A stretch of DNA of 54,037 nt from a virus: the IMG/VR virus record IMGVR_UViG_3300023297_000011, positions 1-54,037 of that record; one strand, 5' to 3'. Under the pieces are notes generated by a model. It ran no database searches, had not been told where the DNA came from, and saw nothing but the letters and a program-made list of their open reading frames with translations. This document shows positions 7,435 to 15,264 of the stretch, one piece after another. Every line of letters begins with the position of its first letter. Position 1 is the stretch's first letter. The translations under genes were made by a program, and so were the position numbers.

Positions 7435-7611
7435 TTATAGTCTTTTAAATTCCTTGCAATGGTTTTTTTCTCCTGTCATCCTTAATTCAATATATGGCTT
7501 ACTAATTCCATAAGTAAATTTTGTCATTTCATCAATAAATGCGCCACACGATTCGTTTGTTCCGCACAATGAAATTGAATATTTTTTACATCTGTCACAA
7601 ATAGTTTTCAT
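7435..7611 (-). CDS. Cys-rich small protein, possible zinc binder
   Basis: 58 residues. CDRC (residues 5-8) with further cysteines at 16, 22 and 52 suggests a small zinc-binding fold. It starts at 7611 after a CATTAAAAAATTAAGC leader and is followed by the terminator at 7385-7413. Function unknown. Confidence 0.6.
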   Translation of the reverse strand: MKTICDRCKKYSISLCGTNESCGAFIDEMTKFTYGISKPYIELRMTGEKNHCKEFKRL

Positions 7612-7659
7612 GGCTTAATTTTTTAATGTTTTAAGTTGTTAACCGTTGGGGTTTTATAA

Positions 7660-7908
7660 TTACATTTTTATGTAATACGTATCGTTTGAAAAGGTTACTT
7701 TTTTTATAACTGCCTTTCGATGTTCAAGCGGATTTTCTGATATTAATATTTGAAACCCGTTTTTATTATCTGTCATAAAAATACACTTAAACCAATTTTC
7801 AAAACACGGGCCCAGATTGTGTCCTTTTTTTTGTGCTAATATTCGAACAAATTTCTCTTTTTCGAGCATTCTTTTTTCGCTAATATCTTTTAAATTAACT
7901 GTTTTCAT
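7660..7908 (-). CDS. small hypothetical protein
   Basis: 82 residues, basic, with leader CCTAAAAAATAATATT before the ATG. Not recognised. Confidence 0.6.
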   Translation of the reverse strand: MKTVNLKDISEKRMLEKEKFVRILAQKKGHNLGPCFENWFKCIFMTDNKNGFQILISENPLEHRKAVIKKVTFSNDTYYIKM

Positions 7909-8031
7909 AATATTATTTTTTAGGTTTAATAAATTTTATTACAATTCTTACATATAATAACAAAACACCAACCAAAGGGCAAAATATAAAGTTACGATCC
8001 CGACATAGTTCTATATTTACAAGGAATGAAA

Positions 8032-8442
8032 TTAATAAATTACCAAATAATCTTTATTTAATAATTTATCATTTTTTTGATTATAAAATCCGGTTGGATG
8101 GATTAAATTACGCTTGCCATTACAATCAAAATATTTTATCATACCGTTTGGGCAAATTTTAACAATAGGTTTTTTATTAATTCCAACGTTATTAAAAACA
8201 CTCTGAAGGTGTGAAGCATCCCCGAAATGTGAACTACTGGCGCCACTGTCTTTGTAAGATATAGAATAAAAATAGACATTGCCAGTATTAATACTTTTAG
8301 CTTGGATAAAAAACCAGCTACGGTTGGTATCAAATATATTTAAAATTTTATTATATTTTTCATTTACATAATCAAGTAAAAAACTTTTACCATCCTTATT
8401 AGCTTTATTATAAGCAAATTCATGTAATTTTAAATTTTCCAT
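8032..8442 (-). CDS. hypothetical protein
   Basis: 136 residues, mixed alpha/beta, rich in aromatic and Asn residues (DTNRSWFFIQAKSINTG). It begins after the leader CCTAAAAAACTAAATAAG. No domain recognised; early gene by position. Confidence 0.65.
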   Translation of the reverse strand: MENLKLHEFAYNKANKDGKSFLLDYVNEKYNKILNIFDTNRSWFFIQAKSINTGNVYFYSISYKDSGASSSHFGDASHLQSVFNNVGINKKPIVKICPNGMIKYFDCNGKRNLIHPTGFYNQKNDKLLNKDYLVIY

Positions 8443-8535
8443 CTTATTTAGTTTTTTAGGTTTAAAATTTAGTACCCTGTTAAATAGTCAATATTTACAT
8501 CACTTTATTTTCAAGTAATTAAACAGGGTGAAAGG

Positions 8536-8634
8536 TTATATTGCCAACATGAATAACAAGCCGATAGCAGCGCAAATAATCCCAGATAAAACACATATTG
8601 CAATTTCTTTAAAATTTAGTTTCTCGGTTTTCAT
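8536..8634 (-). CDS. 32-residue membrane peptide
   Basis: Starts MKTEKLNFKE at 8634 and continues as one hydrophobic segment (IAICVLSGIICAAIGLLFML). It is the first supported gene of the leftward transcript. Function unknown. Confidence 0.5.
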   Translation of the reverse strand: MKTEKLNFKEIAICVLSGIICAAIGLLFMLAI

Positions 8635-8918
8635 CTTATTTAGTTTTAATTATTAAACATCTTATACTAACAAATTCCCGGCAAACATCTAATAGATTTG
8701 TTACGGTTATGCGGTTGTTTGTCTTCTGATTGCCGCTAAACAGGTGGATAATTACCCTTATTTCAATACTTAAAAGTACTATATTTAGTAATAACCTACA
8801 ACTATTTAGCCAACTATTTTCACCCGGAACCGGTCCTAATTGTATGTTTAACAACACATTGTTAATAAATCAAGACTATGAAAATATTATTCTCGATAGA
8901 TTTTAACTATATTGCAAT
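8635..8918. promoter_or_regulatory. divergent control region with operator-like dyads
   Basis: About 280 bases with no convincing gene. It contains three inverted repeats: AACAAAT/ATTTGTT (8669-8702), TACTA-TATT-TAGTA (8777-8790) and TTAACAA-CACA-TTGTTAA (8848-8865, perfect 7 bp). Between leftward early genes and rightward genes, these are natural candidates for repressor operators; binding is inference. Confidence 0.5.
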
Positions 8919-9017
8919 ATGAAAATGGTTCTTACAAATGTTCCTAATTGGCTGGTTTGGCTTATTTTAACCGGAATTGCGTTAACTGTTTTCTGGTATA
9001 TTATAAAATTGTGGTGA
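8919..9017 (+). CDS. 32-residue membrane peptide
   Basis: ATG at 8919; peptide starts MKMVLTNVPNWLVW and is mostly hydrophobic with a single membrane span. Its TGA overlaps a GTG start of the next short ORF (GTGA). Function unknown. Confidence 0.45.
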   Translation: MKMVLTNVPNWLVWLILTGIALTVFWYIIKLW

Positions 9018-9133
9018 AAATAAAAAATAAAATATCGGTTAATGAGAACGTCTTGAGAACATCAGGATTATTCAATATTAGCCAAGGAATAAAGGTAGAT
9101 TTATTTGAATTTAAAAAATTTGCACAAAATTAA
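9014..9133 (+). CDS. 39-residue hypothetical protein
   Basis: GTG start at 9014 overlapping the upstream stop by four bases; contains NVLRTSGLFNISQGI. Overlap suggests translational coupling. Not recognised; a TTG start further upstream would give a longer version but is less likely. Confidence 0.4.
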   Translation: MKIKNKISVNENVLRTSGLFNISQGIKVDLFEFKKFAQN

Positions 9134-9154
9134 GATACAAAGAACACTAACAAA
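9125..9154 (-). promoter_or_regulatory. Bacteroidota-type promoter, leftward
   Basis: On the minus strand TTTG (9154-9151), an 18-bp gap and TAATTTTG (9132-9125), matching the TTTG / TAnnTTTG consensus. It would drive the leftward early genes. Confidence 0.5.
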
Positions 9155-9160
9155 GTAAAG

Positions 9161-9191
9161 GGCAGGCACGCTATAGCATATAAGCCCTGCC
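9161..9191. promoter_or_regulatory. inverted repeat upstream of rightward genes
   Basis: GGCAGG (9161-9166) and CCTGCC (9186-9191) enclose the palindrome GCTATAGC. It lies just before the 9214 ATG; possible operator or leader hairpin. Confidence 0.35.
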
Positions 9192-9213
9192 AAGTTCTTC
9201 AAATCAAATTACA

Positions 9214-9417
9214 ATGGCACAGAGTAAAGAGTTCAGTTTAAAAAATAATATTAGTTTAATTATTTCCATTGCCAGTATTGCGGGTTGGATATTCGCCGCC
9301 GGCATATTCTACAGCGAAGTGAAGCAAACAAAGAAGATTGCAGAACAAAATCACCAGCTTTTAATGGACCAACAACAATTGAACGGCAAAATTATTCAAT
9401 TTATAAAAGACAAATAA
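9214..9417 (+). CDS. small membrane protein with coiled-coil tail
   Basis: 67 residues: polar N-terminus, one membrane segment (ISLIISIASIAGWIFAAGIF) and a Gln/Lys-rich helical tail. It is five bases from the next gene, which encodes an exported protein. Function unknown. Confidence 0.65.
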   Translation: MAQSKEFSLKNNISLIISIASIAGWIFAAGIFYSEVKQTKKIAEQNHQLLMDQQQLNGKIIQFIKDK

Positions 9418-9421
9418 AGAA

Positions 9422-9892
9422 ATGAAAATTTTTGCAACCATATTAATTTTATTATTCGCCTTCACTGCCAATGTTCAGCAGGATACAACAAAGGCAAAGG
9501 AACCCATAAAGAAAATTACTCCGGAACAGTTAATGAAAATACATTCTAATCAAATGGACTCTTTATTAAACAAGTCAAAGGAAAACAAAAAATCTATGCC
9601 ACAAAAAGAAGATACTCAAACCAAGCACCAGGACCAGGCAGCACAGAAATTTAAAAACTTTCAACGTGCATACAATGCCCGCATAGCATACGAAAAGAAT
9701 TGTTTGTTAAAATACGACTTTCCCCACTGGATGAATAAGAACAGTAGTCCGCCCAAACCAGGCGAAACAATGAAAGATTATGCTATCAAGTACAAAACCA
9801 CAGTTAGGGAGATGAAAGATTGCGAAACAGCCGCAAACAAGACACTACAGATAATCGAACTATCCAATCAATCAAATATAATTAATTCATAA
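9422..9892 (+). CDS. exported Lys-rich protein
   Basis: 156 residues. Residues 1-18 (MKIFATILILLFAFTANV) form a signal peptide; the rest is a charged, helical chain rich in Lys and Gln. Paired with the preceding membrane protein. Not recognised. Confidence 0.65.
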   Translation: MKIFATILILLFAFTANVQQDTTKAKEPIKKITPEQLMKIHSNQMDSLLNKSKENKKSMPQKEDTQTKHQDQAAQKFKNFQRAYNARIAYEKNCLLKYDFPHWMNKNSSPPKPGETMKDYAIKYKTTVREMKDCETAANKTLQIIELSNQSNIINS

Positions 9893-9913
9893 AGCCTAGT
9901 AAAATTTAAAGAT

Positions 9914-10435
9914 ATGGTAGCAAAGAAAGGCGATAAGCACCCTAACCACGTAGGAAATCAATGTTGGAAGATGCGTACCAAATCAGGAAGGGATAAACTG
10001 TTTTCATCTACCCCTGAAGGAACACAAGCCTTTTTGGACTTATGTAATGAGTACTTCCAAAAACCCCGCCCGCAATGGGTTAAAAAGGAATTCATTAAAT
10101 CAGGACCAGGAGCCGGAACAATTATCGACATAGAAATAGATGCACCTTATACGATAGAAGAACTATGTCAACATTTACAGATTGATTCAAGGACTTTTCG
10201 CAACTATAGAGGGGACGAAGCGTATAAAGAATTTTTTCCAATCTTCACGTATGTGGACGACATAATTCGCATAAATCATACTCAAGGAGGATTGTTGAAT
10301 TTACTTAATCCTATGTTGGTTAGTAGAATACAGGGATACAAGGACCAACAGGATATTACAAGCGACGGCAAACAGATCACCCCAATAATCAATGTGTCAA
10401 ATCCAGACATTAGCAACATATTGAATAAAGGATAG
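9914..10435 (+). CDS. gp3-like DNA-packaging protein (small terminase type)
   Basis: 173 residues. The central part (YTIEELCQHLQIDSRTFRNY) is the helix-turn-helix pattern of P22 gp3-like packaging proteins, preceded by a conserved-looking PRPQWVKKEF and followed by a helical oligomerisation region. Such proteins recognise phage DNA for packaging. It is 5 kb away from TerL, which has its own adjacent Sf6-like small subunit, so its role here is uncertain. It ends at a strong terminator (10469-10498). Confidence 0.65.
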   Translation: MVAKKGDKHPNHVGNQCWKMRTKSGRDKLFSSTPEGTQAFLDLCNEYFQKPRPQWVKKEFIKSGPGAGTIIDIEIDAPYTIEELCQHLQIDSRTFRNYRGDEAYKEFFPIFTYVDDIIRINHTQGGLLNLLNPMLVSRIQGYKDQQDITSDGKQITPIINVSNPDISNILNKG

Positions 10436-10468
10436 TTTTTTTTCATAGGTTTAGTTTATAGGTTAGAG

Positions 10469-10498
10469 CCCTGGTTATTCATTTAATCAGGGTTTTTT
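10469..10498 (+). terminator. intrinsic terminator
   Basis: CCCTG(G)TTA / TAAT)CAGGG stem with short loop followed by TTTTTT (10493-10498). Confidence 0.85.
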
Positions 10499-10727
10499 GT
10501 TGCTTATTGCCTATCTGGTTAACAATAACATGAAAATAGCGTTATTTCAATAATGGCTTATTATCAGTCGGTTAGTATCATTCCTGCACGGGGTAAACAA
10601 ACTATCTATTTAACATTTACACATAGTCAGTAAACACACGAATACAGTATCATTATGCTATATTATGTCACCTCAAAAATAGGCCTGACATAGTGACAAT
10701 TTATGTGTGGCCCGCATAAGGGCTCAT

Positions 10728-10759
10728 GTTGTGTAATTAAATTATTATACTTACATTTG
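10728..10759 (+). promoter_or_regulatory. Bacteroidota-type promoter
   Basis: TTG (10729-10731), 20-bp gap, TACATTTG (10752-10759): a good TAnnTTTG -7 box. It lies about 150 bp before the GIY-YIG gene and after the terminator. The rest of 10499-10908 has no ORF; it holds a perfect 9-bp inverted repeat (10825-10860). Confidence 0.6.
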
Positions 10760-10824
10760 CAGATAGGACAATTATAATTAAAGCACACCTCCGCAACGTG
10801 CTGATAACGACATATGATGCGCCT

Positions 10825-10860
10825 ATTGTGTTTGTTCTACTTAACAATATTAAACACAAT
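10825..10860. repeat. inverted repeat in GIY-YIG leader
   Basis: ATTGTGTTT (10825-10833) and AAACACAAT (10852-10860), perfect 9 bp, between the promoter and the nuclease start; candidate operator or leader stem. Confidence 0.45.
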
Positions 10861-10908
10861 GTATATTATAAGACAAACAAACTATATGATAATTTAAGTA
10901 ATTGAGAC

Positions 10909-11271
10909 ATGATGTATATTGAGCTAGTGCCGGGGGATATAACTGTTAAACTGAAGGAATTGAAAGGAATCTATTTTGTTTATTCACTGATACACAATAA
11001 AGAAGTGGTTTATGTTGGCTGCTCCAGGAATATATATAAACGATTCAAAGCGCATCGATACCATAAACCTTTCGATAAGATAGATATGTTTTCAATGGCT
11101 ACACAGAAGCAGGCCAAGATAAAAGAAAGGGAACTAATCGTTAAACATATGCCGCGACTCAATGGTAATGGTAAGCATTCAAAATGTACCGTTATTCTAA
11201 ACAGTGAGCGATACAGATCAGTGTCTTCATTAGAACTAAAGTACGTTCACTCATCTATACTCAATAGGTAA
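10909..11271 (+). CDS. GIY-YIG nuclease
   Basis: 120 residues. The GIY-YIG core is visible: KGIYFVYSL (about residues 21-29), then VVYVGCSRNIYKRFKAHR, with the usual Arg and a later KERE stretch carrying the metal-binding Glu. The length is that of a catalytic domain with little extra. Related enzymes are homing or repair endonucleases. It is a solitary gene with its own promoter and terminator-bounded upstream side, flanked by two unusual non-coding stretches, which suggests an insertion between packaging genes. Confidence 0.8.
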   Translation: MMYIELVPGDITVKLKELKGIYFVYSLIHNKEVVYVGCSRNIYKRFKAHRYHKPFDKIDMFSMATQKQAKIKERELIVKHMPRLNGNGKHSKCTVILNSERYRSVSSLELKYVHSSILNR

Positions 11272-11732
11272 GCCGTACCATAGCACCACTACCCCCCCCC
11301 ACCCCTAAAAATAATAGCTTTTATTCCTATGCCTGGGTATTATATAATTGTCAAAAGGTAATTCGACTACACAGCCAAACCCAATTTCACCCCCATGGGC
11401 TTCATCCCGCAACCCCCTATATCCTCCCCTTGATTTCCGGCACCGTTCTACCTTTTCTCATACTTATCTCACCTACGGGGCTAATTCGACCTCCTTTAGA
11501 ATGTTTGATAACATTTATTTGGTATTATTGGGATTGGGAATAATTTAAATGAGTGCATGTATTTCCCTGGAACATGTTTGTTTGAAATTTGCCGCCGACG
11601 GCTCTGCCGTGTATTGGTTTACTGAGTGGGGCGGGAATATTTTTTCTTAAAGTATTGGAATTGGTTTAAATATATTGTAGTTTTACGGGGTAATGCAACA
11701 AAAGACTATGGATAAGCACAAGAAAATAAAGA
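11272..11732. other. gene-poor stretch with C-rich tract
   Basis: About 460 bases. 11290-11480 is strongly pyrimidine-rich on the plus strand, with a run of nine C near 11292-11300, unlike the rest of the window. A small hairpin ACGGC-TCT-GCCGT sits at 11598-11610. An ORF at 11348-11548 exists but looks spurious (Pro/Ser/Thr-rich from the C-rich bias). No promoter box was recognised. Confidence 0.45.
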
Positions 11733-11750
11733 TTGGCATTATCGGAAGCC

Positions 11751-11933
11751 ATGCCTGAGATACTCGAATACATGGAATCAATATTTAAGGAAACAAGGTG
11801 GCCCTTCTTCTCCTTAATAAAACTCCGCGCGAAATTTGGAGAGGGAACCGTTCAGGAATTGGATAGCCTTTTGAAAAAGGAGATTGTTCGAAGGAGGGAA
11901 GGGTGTAATTGCGTATTAGTTGAATTAACTTAA
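11751..11933 (+). CDS. small hypothetical protein, possible winged helix
   Basis: 60 residues from the ATG at 11751 (a TTG at 11733 would add six). Helical start, then FFSLIKLRAKFGEGTVQELDSLLKKEIVRR, reminiscent of a small DNA-binding winged helix, but not assigned. It is five bases before the next gene. Confidence 0.5.
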   Translation: MPEILEYMESIFKETRWPFFSLIKLRAKFGEGTVQELDSLLKKEIVRRREGCNCVLVELT

Positions 11934-11937
11934 TGCT

Positions 11938-12237
11938 ATGAAAATACTACTATTTGTACTATTCTTACTCGTAAGCATAAGTATTAAAGCACAATATGAC
12001 TCTGTTGCCTACCTTGTGGTAACAGAAAACCCACGTACCATCCGTTCAGATACACTACATAGTATCGATTCGGTTAATTACCTAGTCGAATACATATTTG
12101 GGGTGCCAGGAGTTGGGAATATACTTCATTATTCAGACTATTTTGAGTTAAGAAGCTGTGGTGTTGTTATTTATTGCGAGAAGAAAAGGGTTGTTTATAA
12201 TAGGAGGGGCAGGATTAAACTAAAACGAATAAAATGA
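11938..12237 (+). CDS. exported protein, paralogue of the 13700 gene
   Basis: 99 residues: signal peptide (MKILLFVLFLLVSISIKA), then a beta-rich domain. It shares the layout and several stretches with the product of 13700-13993: SDYFEL, VIYCE/IVYCE, YNRRG and the C-terminus KLKRIK. Function unknown. It overlaps the GH16-like gene by 4 bp. Confidence 0.7.
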   Translation: MKILLFVLFLLVSISIKAQYDSVAYLVVTENPRTIRSDTLHSIDSVNYLVEYIFGVPGVGNILHYSDYFELRSCGVVIYCEKKRVVYNRRGRIKLKRIK

Positions 12238-12950
12238 ATAAGTTCAAAAATTGGTTACTCGCTATTAGGTATAGGTATTTTAGGTTATTTGCTAGTAGGA
12301 AGAATTTTTCCGGCAAATTGCTTTATGAAAATAATTTTGATTCATTGTGGGGGCTCAAAGTTCACCACAACGAGTTCTACAACCATAACGATGTTTGGTT
12401 TGATTCAAGGTATGCCTATATCAGTAAAAATGGGTTAAATATAGAATGTGTTCATAATCCTGTAACTCATTCGAACTGGCAGTTTACCAATAAAAAAGTT
12501 AATTTTAAGTCCTGTATGGTTGAAACTGTATTCTCAATGATTTATGGAATATGGGAAATAGAGGCAAGACTTTGCGATTCATGGCCCGCAATATGGCTGC
12601 TTCGAAAAGGCGGCATTATTATTCCTGAAGTGGACATTATGGAGGTTATGCACGGTTATTTCAAGCCGGCAATCCATTACTGTACTCCTGATAATAAAGA
12701 TGGCCATGCAAAACACCAAGCAGCTAGTAAAGTGTGCAAGTACGATGAAAAACTTCATAAATTCGCCTGTGAATTACTGCCAGGAGGTTACAGGATTTAC
12801 ATAGACCGGATTTTGGTTGTGGATTTCAAAGATAAACATCCTGAGTTCACTTCCCCTGAACCCTGCTATCTGTTATTGAACAATGCAGATACAGGCGGTA
12901 ATAATAACACCAAAATGGTTATTGAATCAGTTAAAGCATATAAAAACTAA
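12234..12950 (+). CDS. GH16-like glycoside hydrolase
   Basis: 238 residues with the concanavalin A-like GH16 pattern: GIWEIEARLCDSWPAIWLL followed by EVDIME at 132-137, the ExDxxE catalytic motif (nucleophile Glu132, acid/base Glu137). GH16 enzymes cut beta-1,3/1,4-glucans and marine galactans; the substrate here is unknown. There is no clear signal peptide, only a basic N-terminus with aromatic residues. Flanked by genes for exported proteins; possibly a capsule or exopolysaccharide depolymerase, though its position outside the tail genes is unusual. Confidence 0.75.
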   Translation: MNKFKNWLLAIRYRYFRLFASRKNFSGKLLYENNFDSLWGLKVHHNEFYNHNDVWFDSRYAYISKNGLNIECVHNPVTHSNWQFTNKKVNFKSCMVETVFSMIYGIWEIEARLCDSWPAIWLLRKGGIIIPEVDIMEVMHGYFKPAIHYCTPDNKDGHAKHQAASKVCKYDEKLHKFACELLPGGYRIYIDRILVVDFKDKHPEFTSPEPCYLLLNNADTGGNNNTKMVIESVKAYKN

Positions 12951-12953
12951 ATT

Positions 12954-13445
12954 ATGAAAAAACTACTATTTATTATTGCAGCGTTGTTAATCACAATGAT
13001 TACTCCTGCACAGACAAAACAAGATTACAAAAATTACATTGAGTATTGTAACACTGAAACGCCGGACACTGTTTGGCAAGTTGGTAACGTTAAAACAAAA
13101 CTGATTCCGGTTTATTCTGATTCAGGAGAGTTGATTAAATATTCTTACGGGAATACTTCCGACACGGTTTGGGTAGATGTTGAATGTAAAAGCCATTTGG
13201 TAGATCATGGAACATACAATTATACTTCAACTGGTATTATTTTCAACGATTGGGGTAATTCATCGCTTACATATGATACGATTAGTAACTGGCGTCCTGG
13301 TCCTATACTCAGTAGTATGATTGACAACCAACATCAAACAGATATTAAATACGAAGTTAAGCGTAAATATGTATGCTCAGTAAAGAACGAAAAGCCAAGC
13401 CGTGAAGGATTTTATATTTGGAAATGGGAACAAATAAGTAAATAA
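12954..13445 (+). CDS. exported hypothetical protein
   Basis: 163 residues with a signal peptide (MKKLLFIIAALLITMITPAQ) and a beta-rich body (DTVWQVGN, GNTSDTVWVDVECK). Four bases after the GH16-like gene. Not recognised. Confidence 0.7.
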   Translation: MKKLLFIIAALLITMITPAQTKQDYKNYIEYCNTETPDTVWQVGNVKTKLIPVYSDSGELIKYSYGNTSDTVWVDVECKSHLVDHGTYNYTSTGIIFNDWGNSSLTYDTISNWRPGPILSSMIDNQHQTDIKYEVKRKYVCSVKNEKPSREGFYIWKWEQISK

Positions 13446-13446
13446 G

Positions 13447-13668
13447 ATGATAACAGTAATTCTCGAAAAGAAAGGCAAGAAGAAGATAATCGGAAACCCG
13501 GTTACAACTTGTGAATTACTAGGTGTTTGTCCCGAGACTATCAGGAGATGGTACCGGGCCCGCAAACTGGTAGTAATTAATGGATATAATGTATCTTTTG
13601 ATGTCGTATTCCTGAATAACTGCAAACAATCTGAAAATCAGGATGAAGAAAGTTCACCAGAAGTGTAG
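13447..13668 (+). CDS. small MerR/excisionase-like DNA-binding protein
   Basis: 73 residues; TTCELLGVCPETIRRWYRARKL is the HTH_17/MerR-like recognition region followed by a short wing. It starts one base after the upstream stop. Could regulate local genes; no integrase partner is present. Confidence 0.6.
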   Translation: MITVILEKKGKKKIIGNPVTTCELLGVCPETIRRWYRARKLVVINGYNVSFDVVFLNNCKQSENQDEESSPEV

Positions 13669-13699
13669 TGAAATGCTAGTAAAAGTAATACAAAACAAG

Positions 13700-13993
13700 A
13701 TGAGTAAATTATTATTATTGTCATTATTGTTCATTAGTTTAAATTCAATAGCTGATTCAATTGCTTATTATATTGTAATTGAAACACCGCATTTTATTTG
13801 TACAGATACTATGTACAGTATAGAATCAGTTGATTATTTTGTAGATAGGATAACCGGAATATCGGGAATAAGTTGTATCTTTAATCATTCAGACTATTTT
13901 GAGTTAAAAGTTTATGGAATGATTGTTTATTGTGAAATGAAAAAGATAACATACAATAGGCGTGGGATAATGAAGTTAAAACGGATAAAATGA
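13700..13993 (+). CDS. exported protein, paralogue of the 11938 gene
   Basis: 97 residues from ATG 13700 (chosen because a signal peptide, MSKLLLLSLLFISLNSIA, begins there). It matches the 11938 product over its length (SDYFEL, YCE, YNRRG, KLKRIK). The two copies bracket the GH16-like gene, suggesting duplication. Confidence 0.7.
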   Translation: MSKLLLLSLLFISLNSIADSIAYYIVIETPHFICTDTMYSIESVDYFVDRITGISGISCIFNHSDYFELKVYGMIVYCEMKKITYNRRGIMKLKRIK

Positions 13994-14082
13994 CATACGA
14001 CACTTGTATTCAGTACTTATTTGCCCTGGCATTTATCCACATATTAATTTACATGACTACATTAGACAATAAAAGAAAATAA
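13990..14082 (+). CDS. 30-residue membrane peptide
   Basis: ATGA overlap with the upstream stop; peptide MTYDTCIQYLFALAF... with one membrane span and a basic tail (DNKRK). Coupled translation likely. Confidence 0.45.
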   Translation: MTYDTCIQYLFALAFIHILIYMTTLDNKRK

Positions 14083-14331
14083 TAATACAAAACAACTCTT
14101 TCTACTTTTAAAAGCAATGACAGATAAAAAGAGGGGAGGTGATGAAGGGGTTGTTTTATTAAATTGTCAGTTAATCGTTAAATGATTGAATCGGGGTATA
14201 TTCTGCCCACCATAGCGGGCCCCGATTATATAAACTATTAAATTTGTATTTTAAATAAAGATTTAATAACTTGCAACTTATGATACTTGTTTTAATTATA
14301 TCAACAGTATAAACTTAATAAATTAAACAAA
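14083..14331 (+). promoter_or_regulatory. intergenic region with hairpin and TAAATTTG box
   Basis: AATCGGGG (14189-14196) pairs with CCCCGATT (14220-14227), perfect 8 bp, without a T-run. TAAATTTG (14239-14246) fits the -7 consensus but has no TTTG at the right distance. A Shine-Dalgarno-like GGGAGGTGATG near 14138 precedes a 6-codon ORF; probably chance. Confidence 0.4.
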
Positions 14332-14892
14332 ATGAACTGGGATAAAATAAAACGAAAATACCCAAAGGCTTTTGAGCTATTTAAGAAATCGTATCAGCTT
14401 CGTGAGGTGGTAATAGGTACAACCATTGTTTTATTTATAGAAAACAGTGCTGACAGGCTAGAATCAATTGATAAGACAATAATAAATGAATTTGTATTCA
14501 TAAATAAAATACGGGAAACCGGAAAACATAAGTACAGGAAGGCATTCAAGGCTATTAATGACAGTTTGGAAAATCAAGAAAGAATATTAAATCAACTAAT
14601 AAGGGCTGCAAGTACTGCACAAGGAACGCTTGAATCGTTTTATTCTAATTTTTTCGGAAGGGATAAAATCACAGTAAATAATTTAAACATAACCGGAATA
14701 GACATAAGTGTTCCAAATCTAAATGTGCCTAAATTACAAGAAGGAGTAACGTTCATCGAATTTATAGAAATGTTTGGATTAAGGGATAAATATATAACAC
14801 TAGACTCAATGTCCTCAAATACAAGCCACAACAGGCAACCGAACGGATTAATGAAGGGTACTATTGAAAATGTTAATTTGAAAATACATTAA
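14332..14892 (+). CDS. hypothetical helical protein
   Basis: 186 residues; N-terminal half predicted long helices (KYRKAFKAINDSLENQERILNQL), C-terminal half beta-like with repeated Asn (NNLNITGIDISVPNLNV). Precedes the packaging genes. Not recognised. Confidence 0.65.
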   Translation: MNWDKIKRKYPKAFELFKKSYQLREVVIGTTIVLFIENSADRLESIDKTIINEFVFINKIRETGKHKYRKAFKAINDSLENQERILNQLIRAASTAQGTLESFYSNFFGRDKITVNNLNITGIDISVPNLNVPKLQEGVTFIEFIEMFGLRDKYITLDSMSSNTSHNRQPNGLMKGTIENVNLKIH

Positions 14893-14896
14893 GCAA

Positions 14897-15100
14897 ATGG
14901 AAAGCAATGTGGACGTAATAAAACAAAATAAAGATAAATTGGAAAAGGATATAAAAGCCCTTTTAGAACAATTTATAGAATACAATGGAATGTGTGATAT
15001 TAATATATCTTCACAGTTATCGTATAATCACCCACCCCACGTTAAAAAGAAAATATTAACCGGAATTGAAGTAGAAGTAATTATATCCATATATCAATAG
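14897..15100 (+). CDS. small hypothetical protein
   Basis: 67 residues, helical N-terminal half (VIKQNKDKLEKDIKALLEQ). Four bases from its neighbour. Not recognised. Confidence 0.55.
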   Translation: MESNVDVIKQNKDKLEKDIKALLEQFIEYNGMCDINISSQLSYNHPPHVKKKILTGIEVEVIISIYQ

Positions 15101-15111
15101 TATGTAGCGTA

Positions 15112-15264
15112 ATGAAATTACCGTGTATCCCTGACTTTGTAGGCTGCGATGGTGAGCATTGGAGTGATGACTTTTTAAAAGTACATTTAGATATGGCTAT
15201 CAAGGAAGAAAGGTATGAATATTGCGCTAATATAAGGGATGAAATAAAAAGAAGGGAAAAATAA
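15112..15264 (+). CDS. 50-residue protein with UVR-like motif
   Basis: ATG at 15112, stop overlapping the TerS start (TAATG). The C-terminal half, HLDMAIKEERYEYCANIRDE, matches the UVR helical-hairpin pattern of UvrB/UvrC/ClpC (hydrophobic-x-x-A-x-x-E-x-Y-E-x-A-x-x-I-R-D-E). Only the motif is present. A protein-protein contact role is inference. Confidence 0.55.
   Translation: MKLPCIPDFVGCDGEHWSDDFLKVHLDMAIKEERYEYCANIRDEIKRREK

Noticed and set aside
8636-8857. 73-residue leftward ORF
   Set aside because: No leader motif, odd composition and overlap with operator-like dyads; treated as control region.
8948-9133. 61-residue ORF with TTG start
   Set aside because: It reads through the better 32-residue ORF in another frame; the GTG start at 9014 coupled to that stop is preferred.
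11348-11548. 66-residue rightward ORF
   Set aside because: Pro/Ser/Thr-rich translation of a C-rich stretch, no start context, no neighbours in coupling.
14138-14165. Shine-Dalgarno-led six-codon leader peptide
   Set aside because: Purine-rich GGGAGGTGATG before a 6-codon ORF could be chance; no attenuator hairpin fits it.
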